Part shown: piece by piece, positions 11,803 through 24,925 of the stretch
Numbering within the stretch: the first letter of the stretch is position 1
Layout: each line of letters begins with the position of its first letter
NCBI GenBank assembly: GCA_021613535.1
Contig: CP075493.1
Span: forward strand, 5,208,001 to 5,272,000
DNA length: 64,000 bases
From: Adineta vaga
Lineage: Eukaryota > Rotifera
Reading direction: 5' to 3'
The notes under the pieces: generated by a model
Database searches by the model: none
Told to the model about the DNA's origin: nothing
Seen by the model: the letters and a program-made list of their open reading frames with translations, nothing else
Program-made: the position numbers and the translations under genes

Positions 11803-12603
11803 TTATTTTCCAATACCGGTGGAGAGTAAACCAAGTTGACTTAAAAATTCGAATAATGGTCGATTTTCCATTATATCTGAATATGTATGACAATTTTCAG
11901 CAACCTAAACAAAAAAATAAGAATATAATTCTTTTGTTGTCTTTTTCGAATCATACAAGAAGATAACCAGCACAGCATTTCACTTCATGACTAGCACAAG
12001 CAGCCATATTAGGAATTTGAAATGTTTGAATAAAGGAATACTTTTCTGTTCTAGAAAAACAACTTTCGATATGAATCGATGAAATAATAGAAGAAATAGT
12101 TAACGAACCGATAATTTGTAACATATTGACTGCATCTCATTGTGCCCATAAAGCCACAACTGACATAACCAACCTAAACAAAGATCTTCTCTTTAGAAAA
12201 CTGAATGATCTTTATCAGAATAATTATACTTTGGTTTTAGTAGCAACAACATGTGTAGCATATTCAATTTTAGTTTGTGTTACAGTTGTAATTGGTTGTT
12301 CGTTAATACAACACCAATGTCTTTGAATAGATATAAGTTTAAAATTAAAGAAAAAGAGAGTTAGTTTGTCAAACTTACGATGCATCATTAGGACCACGAC
12401 CTTGATCAGCATTTAATGATGAACGAACTGATTCGGGTAAATCAGTCATTTTCACAGCAGCTAAATATTGACGAACTTTGTCATTGAGCTAGAAATCAAA
12501 TGAAATACATCGAAATTTTAGATTTCATTTCATTTACTTCATATTGAGCAGCGTTGACTGCTACTAAAGCGAAGAGACATAAGCAGATAATCGATTTCAT
12601 CAT
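11803..12603 (-). CDS. Small secreted EMI-domain protein
   Basis: Six short exons join in phase: 12603-12538, 12488-12379, 12320-12230, 12173-12109, 12050-11957 and 11904-11803, with introns of 49-58 nt. The product is 175 residues. Residues 1-18 are a clean signal peptide (MMKSIICLCLFALVAVNA). A short linker (about 19-59) precedes a cysteine-rich domain with Cys at 62, 63, 95, 103, 129, 136, 137 and 147. The order WCC, then C and C with a Tyr-rich strand pair (QYVTNYRTEKYSF), then VKCCAGY...C is the EMI signature known from emilins, multimerins and EGFL7. EMI domains mediate assembly of extracellular matrix or secreted proteins. This copy has nothing after the EMI domain except about 28 residues, so it is essentially a free EMI module. 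The exons are too short to show as long open frames, so it is easily missed. Confidence 0.78.
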
Positions 12604-14435
12604 AACGATATTCACGTAAAGTTGAAAAATAAAGTACCGTTTTATTTTCTTTTGTATACAGATATACGCCTCCTTATTCTCATCGAATATTATCTTTTAA
12701 AAACATCTGTTTTTTCTTCTCAGGATTCCATTCTTCAAAGAAAGTATTTTGCTGATTTACCGAACAAATATCCTATTTTTTTCGAAATTTTATTTATCAC
12801 AGGAGAAGAAAAGAAATAGTTCGAAACTGAAGGGATTTTGTTGGTATAAAACAAAACCTCAAATTTAAAGACATGATTGAGAAAATGTTGTCGTGATTTA
12901 TTATAGTGGAATCGGTATTTAATAGAAACAAATATGAAGCTATCGTCCAAACATGACAAACTTTGTTCGATCTCAACAGATACTTTCATGTAACTTGAAA
13001 AACACGATAAATAACTGATTTAAACTTGTCGTTAAAGTGATACTTACATCAAGTATCTCCATACTCTGATTTACAGGTACACACGATTGGTTTGATCTAT
13101 CGATAAGTACTTCATTGTTTTAGTCTTCTGTAAAAAACAACGAATTTCTTTTGTTCAATTCACATGATGATGTCGATCAGACGACTATACATCTTGACAT
13201 AGGCAAGTACAATACATGCTGTTCAATTCAAGTATTTGCTTTTGCTGTATGAATATCGAATTCTTCTTTTTGTTGATTTCGAATAGAATCGGAACAGATT
13301 TTTAACATAGAAATAATTTATTTATAAATAACATAAGAGAGATTTAAGAAGCATTGAGTAAGATAAAACTTAATGATGAACTTTTCATTTTTATTGTATT
13401 GAACTTTCAAACGTTTGAATTTGAAGTGAGAGTTTATGTTAGAGTATTATGATGTGAAGTGGTTAAGTGCCGAGAAAAAGATTGACGAGAAAAATAAATC
13501 TATCAAAGAAGATTGTTTAGAATAGAGATTATATCAAAAATAGAATACAACATTCTCTATAACGAATAGTGAACGTTTTTGATAAATCTTCTAAGGATAG
13601 CAATACTAAAATAATTATTCTATCATACTATTTCCGTTTTTTCTCTTTTGTCATGCCTAGACGTGTATTGTTTAAAAAGTAAAATGGCAAGGAAATCCGA
13701 GTAGTACATTCCTATGGAAACAAATAGAACCATTCAAATGTATCCTTCGGCTATTTTCATATTATCATGCATGAAACTTGATTTCTTTTTCACAATACAT
13801 TGGAATACTCTTCAGAAGTAAAACTTCATGAAGGATTATTCAAACTTTCGGTCTAATTAGATGAGCAATCATCGTCTCGGCAGGTTGAGAAATTTTTTTA
13901 TGGTTTGACTCAAGTGTTTTTCTCTCAGCAATAATCAATCGAATGAGAAGATTAATTGTCACCCATGTGTATTGTTGATTTACAATCCATGATAAGTATT
14001 TCTTTCTTTCCTTTTTTTCCCTTCTTTTTCTTCGCGATTTTGAACCAATGAAAAATTCATCAAGTTTAAACCAATCGAAAACAGTTGAACAGCAACGAAG
14101 AGAAGGAGAAAAAGAGAAAGGAAATGATTATTCTCAATATGTAGACAAGAGCTCTCTTTTGTGTATGTGAAAAAAAAAGAGTGAGAACGAACAAGAAACA
14201 CATATACACACGCACATATTTGTCTGTGTTGTGAGTGGAGTCGAACCTCTTCAATCGATCTCGAAAGCTTTCTGAGAGCCTCCTCAGAGCATCTCTCATC
14301 CTGTGCAGCCTCGTACGAATACGGTAAGTGGCCAATTCTTTCTTCTTTTCTCTTTTCTCTTCTCATTTTTATTCTTACTTATACAAATCATTTGATCATA
14401 CTCAATAAATTCATCATCATGTTTCAGGAAAAACT
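12604..14435. other. Intergenic and 5' leader of the first homeobox gene
   Basis: There are 1.8 kb without a protein gene. A splice acceptor (TTTCAG, ending about 14427) lies just before the homeobox start codon, so a noncoding 5' exon probably lies in the CT/GA-rich stretch around 14000-14350. The frames that open on the minus strand at 13980-14366 lack coding character. Confidence 0.5.
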
Positions 14436-15333
14436 ATGTCATACAACTCTTCATCTTCGCCAACTCGATCTACACCACCTCCTTTGCCATCTTCTCATCC
14501 AATTCAAACGGAAAATTCTTCAGCAAATTATGATCCCTTCTTTCCAACATTTGATCAAAACTCTTTCGCAAGTCATTTCTCATCAACAGGTGTACCATAT
14601 CCATTCTATTCTGATGCTGCAACATCCTATTTTTCAAGTCAAGCAAGAAACTATTCCGATTATCTCAATCAACAAACAGAACAACCAACAAATACAAATA
14701 CATCATCGACAACACCAATTACAAATTCATGGTATCAACCATCACATTGTACCGATCCAAGATTTGCAAGTAAGATTTAAATTGTTCGAATTAACTTTAT
14801 TCATCAATCTTTTTCTCATTTTAGTGTCACGATTATTAACTGGACAAAGTTCATCACAATATGATATGTATCAATCTGCTGCAGCTATGGTTGATCCATT
14901 AAAATCTGCCTATCATCCATTTGCATTTGCACCGAAACGTAAACGACGAGTTCTATTTTCTCAACAACAAGTCATGGAACTTGAAAAACGTTTCGATAAA
15001 AATCGTTATTTAAACGCACAAGATCGTGATCAATTAGCTCATTCATTGAGTTTAACATCCACACAAGTCAAAATTTGGTTTCAAAATCATCGATATAAAA
15101 CAAAAAAAGCATCGAAAGAAAAACCGGGTACTAATTGCAGTGACAGTGGAGATGAACAACAACAGCAACAACAACCACTATCAACAAATCATCATCATCA
15201 TCATCAGCAAATGCAATCAAGCATGTTTCATCCTCAAGTACCTATGCCAGGACAAGCAAATCAACGACTTCATCATGCCCATCATTTACATCATCATCCA
15301 CCTCTTCATTTACTTAAACATGAACCACGATAA
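14436..15333 (+). CDS. Nkx2.1-class homeobox protein, copy 1
   Basis: Two exons (14436-14769, 14825-15333) with a 55-nt phase-1 intron give 280 residues. The N-terminal part is Ser/Thr/Tyr-rich. Before the homeodomain the junction reads DPRFA|MSRLL, matching the DPRFPAISRF segment of vertebrate NKX2-1. The homeodomain (about residues 166-225) starts [20 protein letters not shown] and has helix 3 [13 protein letters not shown]. Tyr in QNHRYK is the NK2-class signature residue and the basis of CAAG-core binding. A Gln/His-rich tail follows. No tinman (TN) repressor motif is visible, whereas copy 2 has one. The homeodomain differs from canonical Nkx2.1 more than copy 2 does ([18 protein letters not shown]). 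NKX2-1 relatives pattern ventral forebrain and pharyngeal endoderm. Copy 1 looks like the diverged paralogue. Confidence 0.9.
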
Positions 15334-17986
15334 TTAAAAAAATGAAATATACAAAAAAAAACTTCTCTCCTATTTTCTTTTCTTTTTTTTGTCGTGCAAT
15401 TTTTTCTTATTGTGTTTATGGCCAATTGTTTTTTAGAAGGAAAAAAAATGAGCAAAAGAAACGTTTTTTTCTCTAGTTTATTGAATCTGATTAATTATAT
15501 TTACATGATAAATTCAATCATCATCATCATCTTTGTCGTCATCCGAGACCGAACGAGTCCACTCTCCATGTCAGTTTGAAGTGGTCGACGCAGCTGGATA
15601 GGGATCTATAAGTGGTTGAAATGTTGGCACAACGACTAAGATAGAGACACAAAAAAAATGTCGCCACTCTTCACACACATCACATGTGTCAATATTTGAT
15701 ATCGAAGAAGAAAAAGACCTCTTCGAATGCGAAGAAATAAAAAAAATCAGAGAAGAATACGACAAATGTTCTGACGTAATAGCTTGTTTCTCAATTGGGT
15801 GCTTGTTAGCACGTGTTAATCATAATTGATAATGCATTCATTTACTGCTTTGATGGCATTAAGAGAAAGAAAGAGAGAAAGAAAGAAAATGAAGTAAATG
15901 TTTTATTTTTCTTTTCTTCGTCTTTCACTTTTAATATTCACCTTATTTACCCTGAAGGCAATCATTTTCAAAAAAAGAAATCAAACAAAGAAAGTATACG
16001 ATGCCCATTAGACAAAGACTCACTTAAAACACAATTCACCAAGTAAATTAAAGAGACAAAGTCAAACAACAATTAGTACGATATTTCTTTTTCTTTCTAA
16101 TGGAGACACCTATACTCAATCTAGATTGTGTTATCAGCAAAGATGAAACTTAGTGTAGTTGTTCACAGTTTCCTCGAGAGATAAATTGATTATGCAAGTA
16201 TATTCAAACAACATGTGCCTAGTTTGATATTAGCATCATTTGTACAATGATCTGATTTCGTTTATTTTTGCCTTTCTTTCCTCGTAAGCCAATGTGTTAT
16301 TATTTCATTAAAACGACAAGACAGTGATAATTGAAGCTAGTTAGATAGGTCTTCTTATTTATCGTTATATAAGAACGAAAAAAAAAGCAATTCATTCAAG
16401 TATCTACTTGCTAAATATGTATATATTCGTTGTCCTATAGAGTGATGCAATTGTTATACACACGTGTCTTGTTTAATATATAAACCACTCGCCAAATAAA
16501 CACAACAGGAGATCGAAACATAGAAAAGTGGCATCCAACAGATTAGAAAAAACTGCGTATGAACATTGTCGTTTTCATTAGAGACATCGAATATTGTGAT
16601 CATGAAATCGAACGATTGTTGGAGATTAAATACGAATTGTAATTAGCGATTTTTTTGCTTGTGGATTTTTCAAGTGGGTAACACTTGACAAAATAGTGCG
16701 TGTGTAGCAATCGGACGAGCCAGATGATGATTTCATTTTCTTTCATCACATGATTGGCTAGTACTCTATCGGAAATTTCACTTCCGATCTCTCGAAAATT
16801 CTGTTACATATCAATCCTCGATTCGATTCTTATATTAAATAATCTGGCGATGTCTTGACAATTTATAATAAAACTAATTTGTCGTTTCATGCAGAAGATA
16901 CCAACGATGAAGTCATCAAATTTCACGATGTATTGATTTTTCACAAGCTCTTATCGAGCTTAATTAGACCTGATGAACATCGATTTATAAGATAAAATAT
17001 GATGTAAAGAAAAAGCTCTTTTCACGTATATATGCAATTCTAAACAGCTCATCGTTGATAAGAAGTTGAATTTAACTGAAAAACACTAGAAAATAGAAAT
17101 AAATATCAACGAAAAGACAAACTATTCTAAATGATGACACTTACTAACAAACTCCTCATTGAAGTATGTGTTCTTTTTATTTTTGGTTAGTCGTTAATTA
17201 TAAAATATGATGTTGTTGTACGGACAATTGAATTTACTTGATTAATAGACGAGCAAAACTTCGAAGCGACTTTGATCCTTTAGTTTTCTTCTTTCTTTGC
17301 CAAAAAGAAATCCTACCAATCGAATCGATCGGATCGTTCCATATGATTAATATTGATTGGCTGGAAAGAAAATCAATACTGTCTTCCTAGATGAATTTAA
17401 TAATCCTTGTTGACGTCAAAAGAAAAACGCAACACTGGTCGAGAAAAGCACTTCTCATATTCATCATCATCATCATCATCATCATCATTGTAGACGACAC
17501 TTCTATCCTATCGAGTGCATCAACTTCAAACAACGAAATAGAAAAGTTTCTCTTCTCTTCTTTTTTTTCCTGTAACTTAAAACAATAACATTACATTAGT
17601 TTTCATCGGTCATATGGTTCTTGTAGTATATAGTATGTATTCGATGATCTTTCTCTAGGTCGACTTTTGAACAATAAAGAAAAACCGATTAAGAACAATG
17701 ATAGAAAAGCTCATATTTTGACTCTCGACGATAAGAAGAAGTACATCCGCCGTCAGTTTCTTTTTATCATCGATCATGAACTTCTCGTTATTCTACTGAA
17801 TGAGCCACTCATAGAAACTTTTTGTTCACTTTATTCGATATGGCCAAACAGGAACAAATTGATGGTTTTAATTACTATACTAATAAGTACGTAGTAGTTT
17901 CAATACTATTTTAAAGACAAATCTAAAACGAAGATACATGTTCTGATTTTATCAACTTGATCATTGATAAAATGTTTTATTTTTAG
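15334..17986. promoter_or_regulatory. 2.6-kb noncoding spacer between the two homeobox genes
   Basis: No protein gene is supported here. A first coding exon of homeobox copy 2 must lie in or beyond this stretch, because its visible exon begins at an acceptor in phase 2. Simple sequence includes an ATC/CAT run at about 17460-17488 and an AGAAAG run near 15861-15890. Long noncoding flanks are typical of cis-regulatory DNA around developmental transcription factors. I could not recognise individual elements. Confidence 0.45.
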
Positions 17987-18898
17987 TCAATTAAAACGAA
18001 ATATTACTCCACCGACAATACCACCAACATCTGCAATAAGTAATCCTGCTACACCGTTTAGTGTTACAGATATTCTGCATCCATTAGATATGGATGCATC
18101 AGCATCTTACAAACGTTCAATTGAAATGGCTCAAGCATTAGCTGTTGCATCTTCTTCTGTACCACCACCACCACCATCATCATCGTCAGTGCATACTAGT
18201 CAACGTCTGTCAAACAATTCAACATTTAATTCCTCAGTTCTACATAATAATTACTATGGTTCAACACCTGCTGCAACTTTCTCACCTAATCATCAATATT
18301 ATGATTATAGTACATCATTTCAACACAGTGGAACAGTCACAGGACAATATCCATCGAGTTGGTATGGATCAGCTGCAAGTATGTAATATTAACAATAAGA
18401 AAATCAAATTTTTCATTTGTTTCTGTTTTCCCTTCAGTGTCACGATATCTAGCTGGATCATCAACAGCGATGGATAGTGCAACATTAGCTGCAAGTGTTT
18501 ACGGTCATCATCAAGATCCAATGTTAAAATCAACTTATGGACAGTTTTCATTTGTATCACATAAACGTAAACGAAGGATACTTTTCAATCAAGGACAAAT
18601 CTATGAATTAGAACGACGTTTTAAACAACAAAAATATCTCAGTGCACCGGAACGTGAAAATCTCGCAAATATTCTTCAATTAACTCCAACACAAGTATGT
18701 TGTTTTCTTTTTTTTCAATGTACATTTGTGTTAAATGAAATATCTTGTTTCGTTTTCTCTTTCGAAAAGGTTAAAATATGGTTTCAAAATCATCGGTACA
18801 AAACAAAAAAACAAGCAAAAGAACGCGAAAAACTCGATGCTAAACAATTTCGTAAAAATCATTACTCTCAACAACAGCAACAGCAACAATTTGCATAG
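17987..18898 (+). CDS. Nkx2.1-class homeobox protein, copy 2 (5' exon not located)
   Basis: Three exons fit: 17987-18378, 18438-18694 and 18770-18898. The first starts at an acceptor (TTTTTAG) in phase 2, so a short upstream exon with the start codon is missing from this model. [13 protein letters not shown] near the N-terminus is the TN (tinman/eh1-like) repressor motif. The junction [15 protein letters not shown] matches the NKX2-1 pre-homeodomain region. The homeodomain is close to vertebrate NKX2-1: [20 protein letters not shown], then [15 protein letters not shown] and [16 protein letters not shown]. An intron splits it before VKIWF. The product ends in a short polyQ tail. This is the better-conserved of the tandem pair and the more likely functional Nkx2.1 orthologue. 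The 75-nt intron 18695-18769 is open in frame and could be misread as coding. Confidence 0.9.
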
Positions 18899-19480
18899 AC
18901 TATAATTCATTCATTTCACATAACTTCCTACAAAATATCTTCACATGCTGTTGCTTAGCATAAATCGAACAGCATTTTTTGTCTCTGTATGTTTGTAACA
19001 GTAATGATCGAAATAAATAGAATATTTATTGTATCAGACTGATATATTTCTATTGATGACTCATCGATATATTCTTTATTACATTCTTTATCATAACTTT
19101 GATTATGAACACTGTCAAGCCTAAATACTATTCTTTTTTTTCATCTGATTGATGAAAGTAAATATTTGATTCACATGGAGAACGTGGACATATTTCTCTC
19201 GTTTTTTTGTCATCGCACATGTAACGATTAATAAAGTAAAACATTCTGTTCATTTTCTTTCTTTCTTTTTCTAACATCGAGCTTTGTCCTATTCTACACG
19301 TATGACTACTTAACCCTGAATGATTGATGCTTGCGTGCCAAGGCAAATGCTTCTTTTTTTAACGACAGTTATGTCGTTACCGCTAGTCGTTTCCCTTATT
19401 TCTGTTGTTAGTTTAATCCTTTACGATGAATTTATATATTTTTTCTTTTCTCACGTAGAATCGACAATAAAAAGAAGACA
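18899..19480. other. Intergenic
   Basis: 3' flank of the homeobox gene and upstream region of the MORN gene. AT-rich, no coding signal. Confidence 0.55.
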
Positions 19481-20028
<548 letters not shown>

Positions 20029-20996
20029 GTTGAAGAAAAGACAATTAACACATCTGCTTTCTTCTTTTTTTGTGCAATAAATTGAATTAATTTTAAAATT
20101 CTATACAACTTTTCTGAATCTGTCATTCATAACTTCATAGTGCTTATGAATGAAAAAAAAACGGTCGAATATAAAATTGCTCTCTGTTTTGTGGTTTTCG
20201 ATTAATGTTATTGTTAATATTGCATAACTTCGAGAGCGTGGCTCGACCATTTTCCATTTCCATCGATGAATATCTTATGCAGGTGTGTAATCCTGCGTAA
20301 ATACTTCTGTAAGGATGTAAACGAAGTAGTGAATATTAGTTTTAGTAAAATAAAAACTCAATACATGATTGATTATCAATACTATACTTGCTGATGCGAG
20401 ATAGGATATGATTATGGTTTTGTAGCAGATATTTGGTTCAATTCGTTGAAAGAAGAAGAAGAAGAAGAAGACATAATAGGAGAACTTAACAACATTTAGA
20501 CAATATTTCTTATATACTTTCATAAGAAAACGAAAAACAAATCAACGACCTTTCATCACTAACACGTATAACAGAATCTAGTAACCTCACTCACTTTACA
20601 TAGCAACCAACAATTTTAATACATTTTCAAGTTAATCAACATGATCACGATTATCTATCATCATTGATCAGTGTTGTTACATAAAATAAAAACATTCTTT
20701 TGCTTAAGTTTAAAGAAATTCTATTTCATTGAACATATAACTCTTTTCTTCAACCGTTTAAAAGGCTGAAATATTAAAGAACAACATTATTATATTTATT
20801 CAGTCAATGTGATGTCAATCGTTTTTACTTTCTTCATTTTTCTTACTGTTCACACCTATTTCTTCTTCTCGTTTCTTTCTTTCTCCTACATCAAACAATG
20901 ATGAAAACAAAAAAAAAGTGCTTTCATTCTCCTTTTCAAATAAATAGTAAATTCGACTAGAAACACCGGTCGTCATAACAAAAAGTAAAAGGTAAT
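20029..20996. other. Intergenic
   Basis: About 970 bp of AT-rich spacer with a TTC/AAG microsatellite near 20450-20470. No gene seen. The minus-strand open frame at 20275-20523 is low-complexity. Confidence 0.55.
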
Positions 20997-23548
20997 ATGG
21001 CCGCGTTGATCAAACTCTTTTTGACACTTGAACCATCTCTTCGTTTCTATCTTCGTTCACAACGAATTGCTGAAATTCATGAAGCTATCATATCATCCTT
21101 AATTGTTTGTCAACCAAAAGATCCAATTGCATGGTTAATTAGTTGTCTAACTGAATATCATTCTTTAACAAGTCAAGAAAAAGCGAATCTCAATTGGGAT
21201 TATTTCATTCCCGAAGTTTATCGACCTCTCAATCGTCCAATTAATATTGAAAGTTCATTGAGTTATGTTTTTGCTGTTTGTGATGATTCATTAGAACCAA
21301 CGGAACTACAAATTGGACTTGCTATTGGACATTATAAATCACGAATACAACAGAATCTTTTTGCTGCTTGGCTACGTTTTTATCTCACTCGATTAGGTCA
21401 AAAACGATGTTTAGAGAACAAACTACAAGCTGTGGAAGAATATTATCGTGTACGATGTTTAAATACTTATTTTCGGCAATGGTCACAATGGGGTTTGTCA
21501 TACAATGATTTCTATTCATTTGTTTACATTATATTTTCTTTTTGTATAGTTTCACAACGTCTTGCTCGACAAAAAGCAGCCGTATGCCATATAAAACATT
21601 GTTCCGAAACGTATCAAATACGAACAATTCTGAATGAATGGAATCTTGTTGCACAACAAGCACGACGAACACGAGATTATTTCGATCGAATTGAACGTGG
21701 TGAAGATAATCAACAACTTGGATTTCTTAGTAAATTTTAACAATGATTTTGATAAGTTAAATTTCCTTGCTTTTGTTTTTTTTTATTTCAAGGTCATGGT
21801 GAAGCTCGTGATGAATTATCCTTACTCAATCGAGAAACTGCTGTTCGTATATTGGCATATTTAGATGTTGCTGATTTAGCAAGATGTGCTCAAGTATGTC
21901 GAAATTGGAAGATGTTAACACAATCGTCCATGCTTTGGGCTAAACTTGATTTACATCGAACGAGAAAAGTACTCAATGATCGACTTGCTATGCGTTTTAT
22001 ACAACGAGCACGACCTTTTCTACAACATCTTAATCTTCGACAATGTGGTCGTATTGGTCGTTTAACATTTGTCGGTATAAGTAGTTGTAAAAATTTACAA
22101 GATCTAAATTTAAGTGAATGTCCAACAGTAAATGATGAATCAATTAAAATCATCACCAGTGGTTGTCATATATTACTTTATTTGAATTTATCACATACAG
22201 AAATAACAGATCAATCCTTTCGAAGTCTTGCACGTCATTGCCATTTCTTGCAATTTCTCAGTGTTGCTTATGCTCGACACTTTTCCGATCGAGCCTTTGG
22301 TTATTTAGCTAATGGACGTGGTTGTCGAAAACTAAGTCACTTAGATGTAAGTGGATGTACACAGTTGACACCTGTTGGTTTCGAGTCGATTGCTGATGCA
22401 TTTCGTGATCTTGAAGTAAGAAGAATGGAAATGATATCTCATTTAAATTGATTAATTCATTTGTAGACTTTGATAATGGATGATATAAGTAATTTATCTG
22501 ATAAACATATGCAAAATCTATGTAAACGAATGACTCATTTGAAACAAATATCAATGTGGTCATCTGCAAGACGATTATCAGGATATTCTTTTCGACAAAT
22601 GACTTCCTTAACAAAATTAACAACAGTGAAATTTGATTCAAATAAATTAATTACTGATGAAGTAAGAAGATTTCTTTGAAAGTTAGTTGATAGAAAAATT
22701 GTTTTTTAAACTAGCACCTTCGTATCATAGCTCGTTCATGTCCTGAAATATGTCATTTATCCATGACAGATTGTATATCTGTCACTGATATTTGTATGAG
22801 ATATATTGGAACTTTCAAACAATTACGTGTATTGAATGTAGCTGATTGTCTATTAATAAGTGATACTGGTATAAAAGCATTAACGGAAGGTGCTTGTCAA
22901 AATCGTTTACGCGAATTGAATCTAACCAATTGTATGCGTATAAGTGATGGTTCAATTTCGAATCTCTTACGACGATGTAAACGTTTGGCTTATTTAAAAT
23001 TATGTTATTTAGATAAAATATCTGAATCAGGTTTGGAATTAATTGGACAAATGGAACAATTGATATTAATTGATCTAACAGGTACACAATTATCGGATAC
23101 ATCATTGAAAATCTTAGGAAATTCTGGTCAATTACGTTCAGTTATATTATCATCATGTCGAAAAATAACTGATTTAGGTTTAACAAAATTTGCTACAACA
23201 TGTCCAAGTCTTGAACATTTAAATCTATCATTTTGTGCACAATTAAGTGATAATGCGATACGATCAATGGCATTTTGTTGTAAATATTTAACAACATTAA
23301 ATATATGTTCATGTTCATTATTAACCGATATGAGTTTACAATATTTAAGTGGTGTGTGTAAATATTTATATGAAATTGATATATCTTATTGTCAATTAAT
23401 GACAGATAAAGGTTTAAAATGTTTAGGAGATAATTCGGCTTATCTCAAACGTGTTATTGTTATCGAATGTCCGAATATTTCACGAAATGCGATCGATCAT
23501 CTTCTACGTAAGATACCTTATGTACAATATCAATATATAAATATCTAA
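20997..23548 (+). CDS. F-box and leucine-rich repeat protein, FBXL13/DRC6-like
   Basis: Five exons (20997-21492, 21550-21729, 21793-22415, 22467-22661, 22715-23548) encode 775 residues. The N-terminal about 60 residues carry a DPY30/RIIa-like helix pair ending in KDPIAWLISCL. About 200 charged helical residues follow with Trp-containing repeats (FAAWLRFYLTRLG, YFRQWSQW, ILNEWNLVAQQAR). The F-box is at about 245-290 (ETAVRILAYLDVADLARCAQVCRNW). The rest is some 18 AMN1-type LRRs of the form L.L..C..ITD.GL. This order matches FBXL13, the dynein regulatory complex subunit DRC6 of motile cilia. An F-box would normally dock SKP1, but in DRC6 it works inside the axoneme. Alternatives are other FBXL proteins such as FBXL2/20, which lack the long N-terminal part. 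Confidence 0.85.
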
Positions 23549-23603
23549 TTCAATCAAGTATGAACAAAAGACAAGCATTTATAAACATAATTATCGTTAC
23601 ATT

Positions 23604-24925
23604 TTATTGACTAGTAATCTTTAAAAATTCATAACCACTAGCACAAAGAACTAAGATGTATTTCAATAAAATTAATAAAAAGATAAAAAGTAAAATTTGA
23701 ATGCTTATAGATGGGAAATTATTGTCGTCAAGAATGATTTGTCGAGTTTGATTTCTTAATGGAATGAAAACGTATTCACATCGAGCATGTCTACAGGAGT
23801 CACTGACATTACGAGCACCCAATGGACAACTGATCAGACGATCTGGTATACCAGAATCATCATCTCGATGTACACACATCCAAACTTCTTCCAATTCACA
23901 TTTAGAATTGCAATTTATAATTGCTGTTTGATTCAGCATAGTAACTAGATAATCAAGACCGATTTTTTCACCGGCATAGCGTTGAATATACTAAAAACAA
24001 AAGATTAATTATAAACTATGAAAACTAACTCTTGATTGACCTACTTCATAAGTTAAAGATCCAGGTCGAGTAAACTTATCAATTAAATCCAACATATGAG
24101 TCAAATAATTCGAAATATTGTTTCCAAATATTGAAGAACAACATGAGCCTATAAGTATAGCGATTCGTATTTTATTTCTCTAAAGATAAAAATCAAATTA
24201 CCATGTTTTGTCCATTCGTGATTGATAAATAAATTTCTTTTTCCAAGATATCCTGGTGCTAATACTTTCAAACGTTCTTGTTCAGGGACAAGAATGTTAC
24301 TACCATTGACAAGACATTCTTGTATGTTTTCTAAGGATAAACAATTTTCATAATCACCTTGAGTAAAATCTTTGGAAGTAGAATTTGTCCATGGACATAG
24401 ATTTCCATCGATATGACATTTTGACCAATCCACTTTTGTTGCTGTACAAAATTGTGGCCAACCTTGATAATTTCCTTTCGTTGAAAATGTTGGCCAAACA
24501 CCATGTAATACTAAACGTTCACTACCTGGCTGACCTACATCTGTATATGGCGAACAAAAATAACGTAATAAATCAACTGTTTCATTATATTTTTTCGGGC
24601 AACTTGATGGTGGCCAATAAAGACTAAGAATATAGTAAGAAAATAAATCATCATCTGCCCCGGTTATACCACCATTGTATTCAAATGGCGATTGTTGTTG
24701 AGCAGGTGGTAAGGATTTACAAAAACTATCACCGGTTTTTATTTGACAATGTTTATTTGAATATCCACATAAACCAACTGTTTTATTAGTAAAATTACAT
24801 AAGGATTCGGTTGTATCATTCAGACACCAAAAATTTGGTCCATCTAAACATTGAATTTCAACGCAATGGAATCGAGTAAAATAAAAGATAGTCCAACAGA
24901 ATAAAATAAATAGATGATTATGCAT
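23604..24925 (-). CDS. Ribonuclease T2 with SapA-like N-terminus and C-terminal membrane anchor
   Basis: Exons 24925-24202, 24148-24045 and 23990-23604 give 404 residues. A signal peptide covers about 1-20. Residues 26-69 form a Cys-rich module starting CLDGPNFWC, similar to the saposin A (SapA) motif. The RNase T2 domain starts with YYILSLYWPPSSC (about 98-109). Active-site CAS I is LVLHGVWPTF (His141, Trp144) and CAS II is INHEWTKHGSC (His236, Glu237, His241), so all catalytic residues are present. T2 enzymes cut RNA through a 2',3'-cyclic phosphate in lysosomes or outside the cell. After a Cys-rich C-terminal part there is a hydrophobic helix (IQILLFIFLLILLKYILVL) near residue 380 and a short tail. 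Animal RNase T2 is usually about 250 residues and soluble, so both the N-terminal module and the anchor are unusual. The gene is convergent with the FBXL13-like gene, 55 bp between stops. Confidence 0.87.

Noticed and set aside
13980-14366. Minus-strand open frames upstream of the first homeobox gene
   Set aside because: They are Arg/Lys/Glu- and Phe/Ser-rich products of GA/CT-rich leader sequence, in conflict with each other and without motifs.
14392-15333. A single 313-codon frame running through the first homeobox gene
   Set aside because: Its first half is Gln/His/Ile-rich out-of-frame sequence. The real exon 1 (14436-14769) is in another frame and joins at a normal intron.
18695-18769. 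Insertion inside the second homeodomain
   Set aside because: It is a 75-nt intron of phase 0 that happens to lack stops. Removing it gives the standard [15 protein letters not shown].
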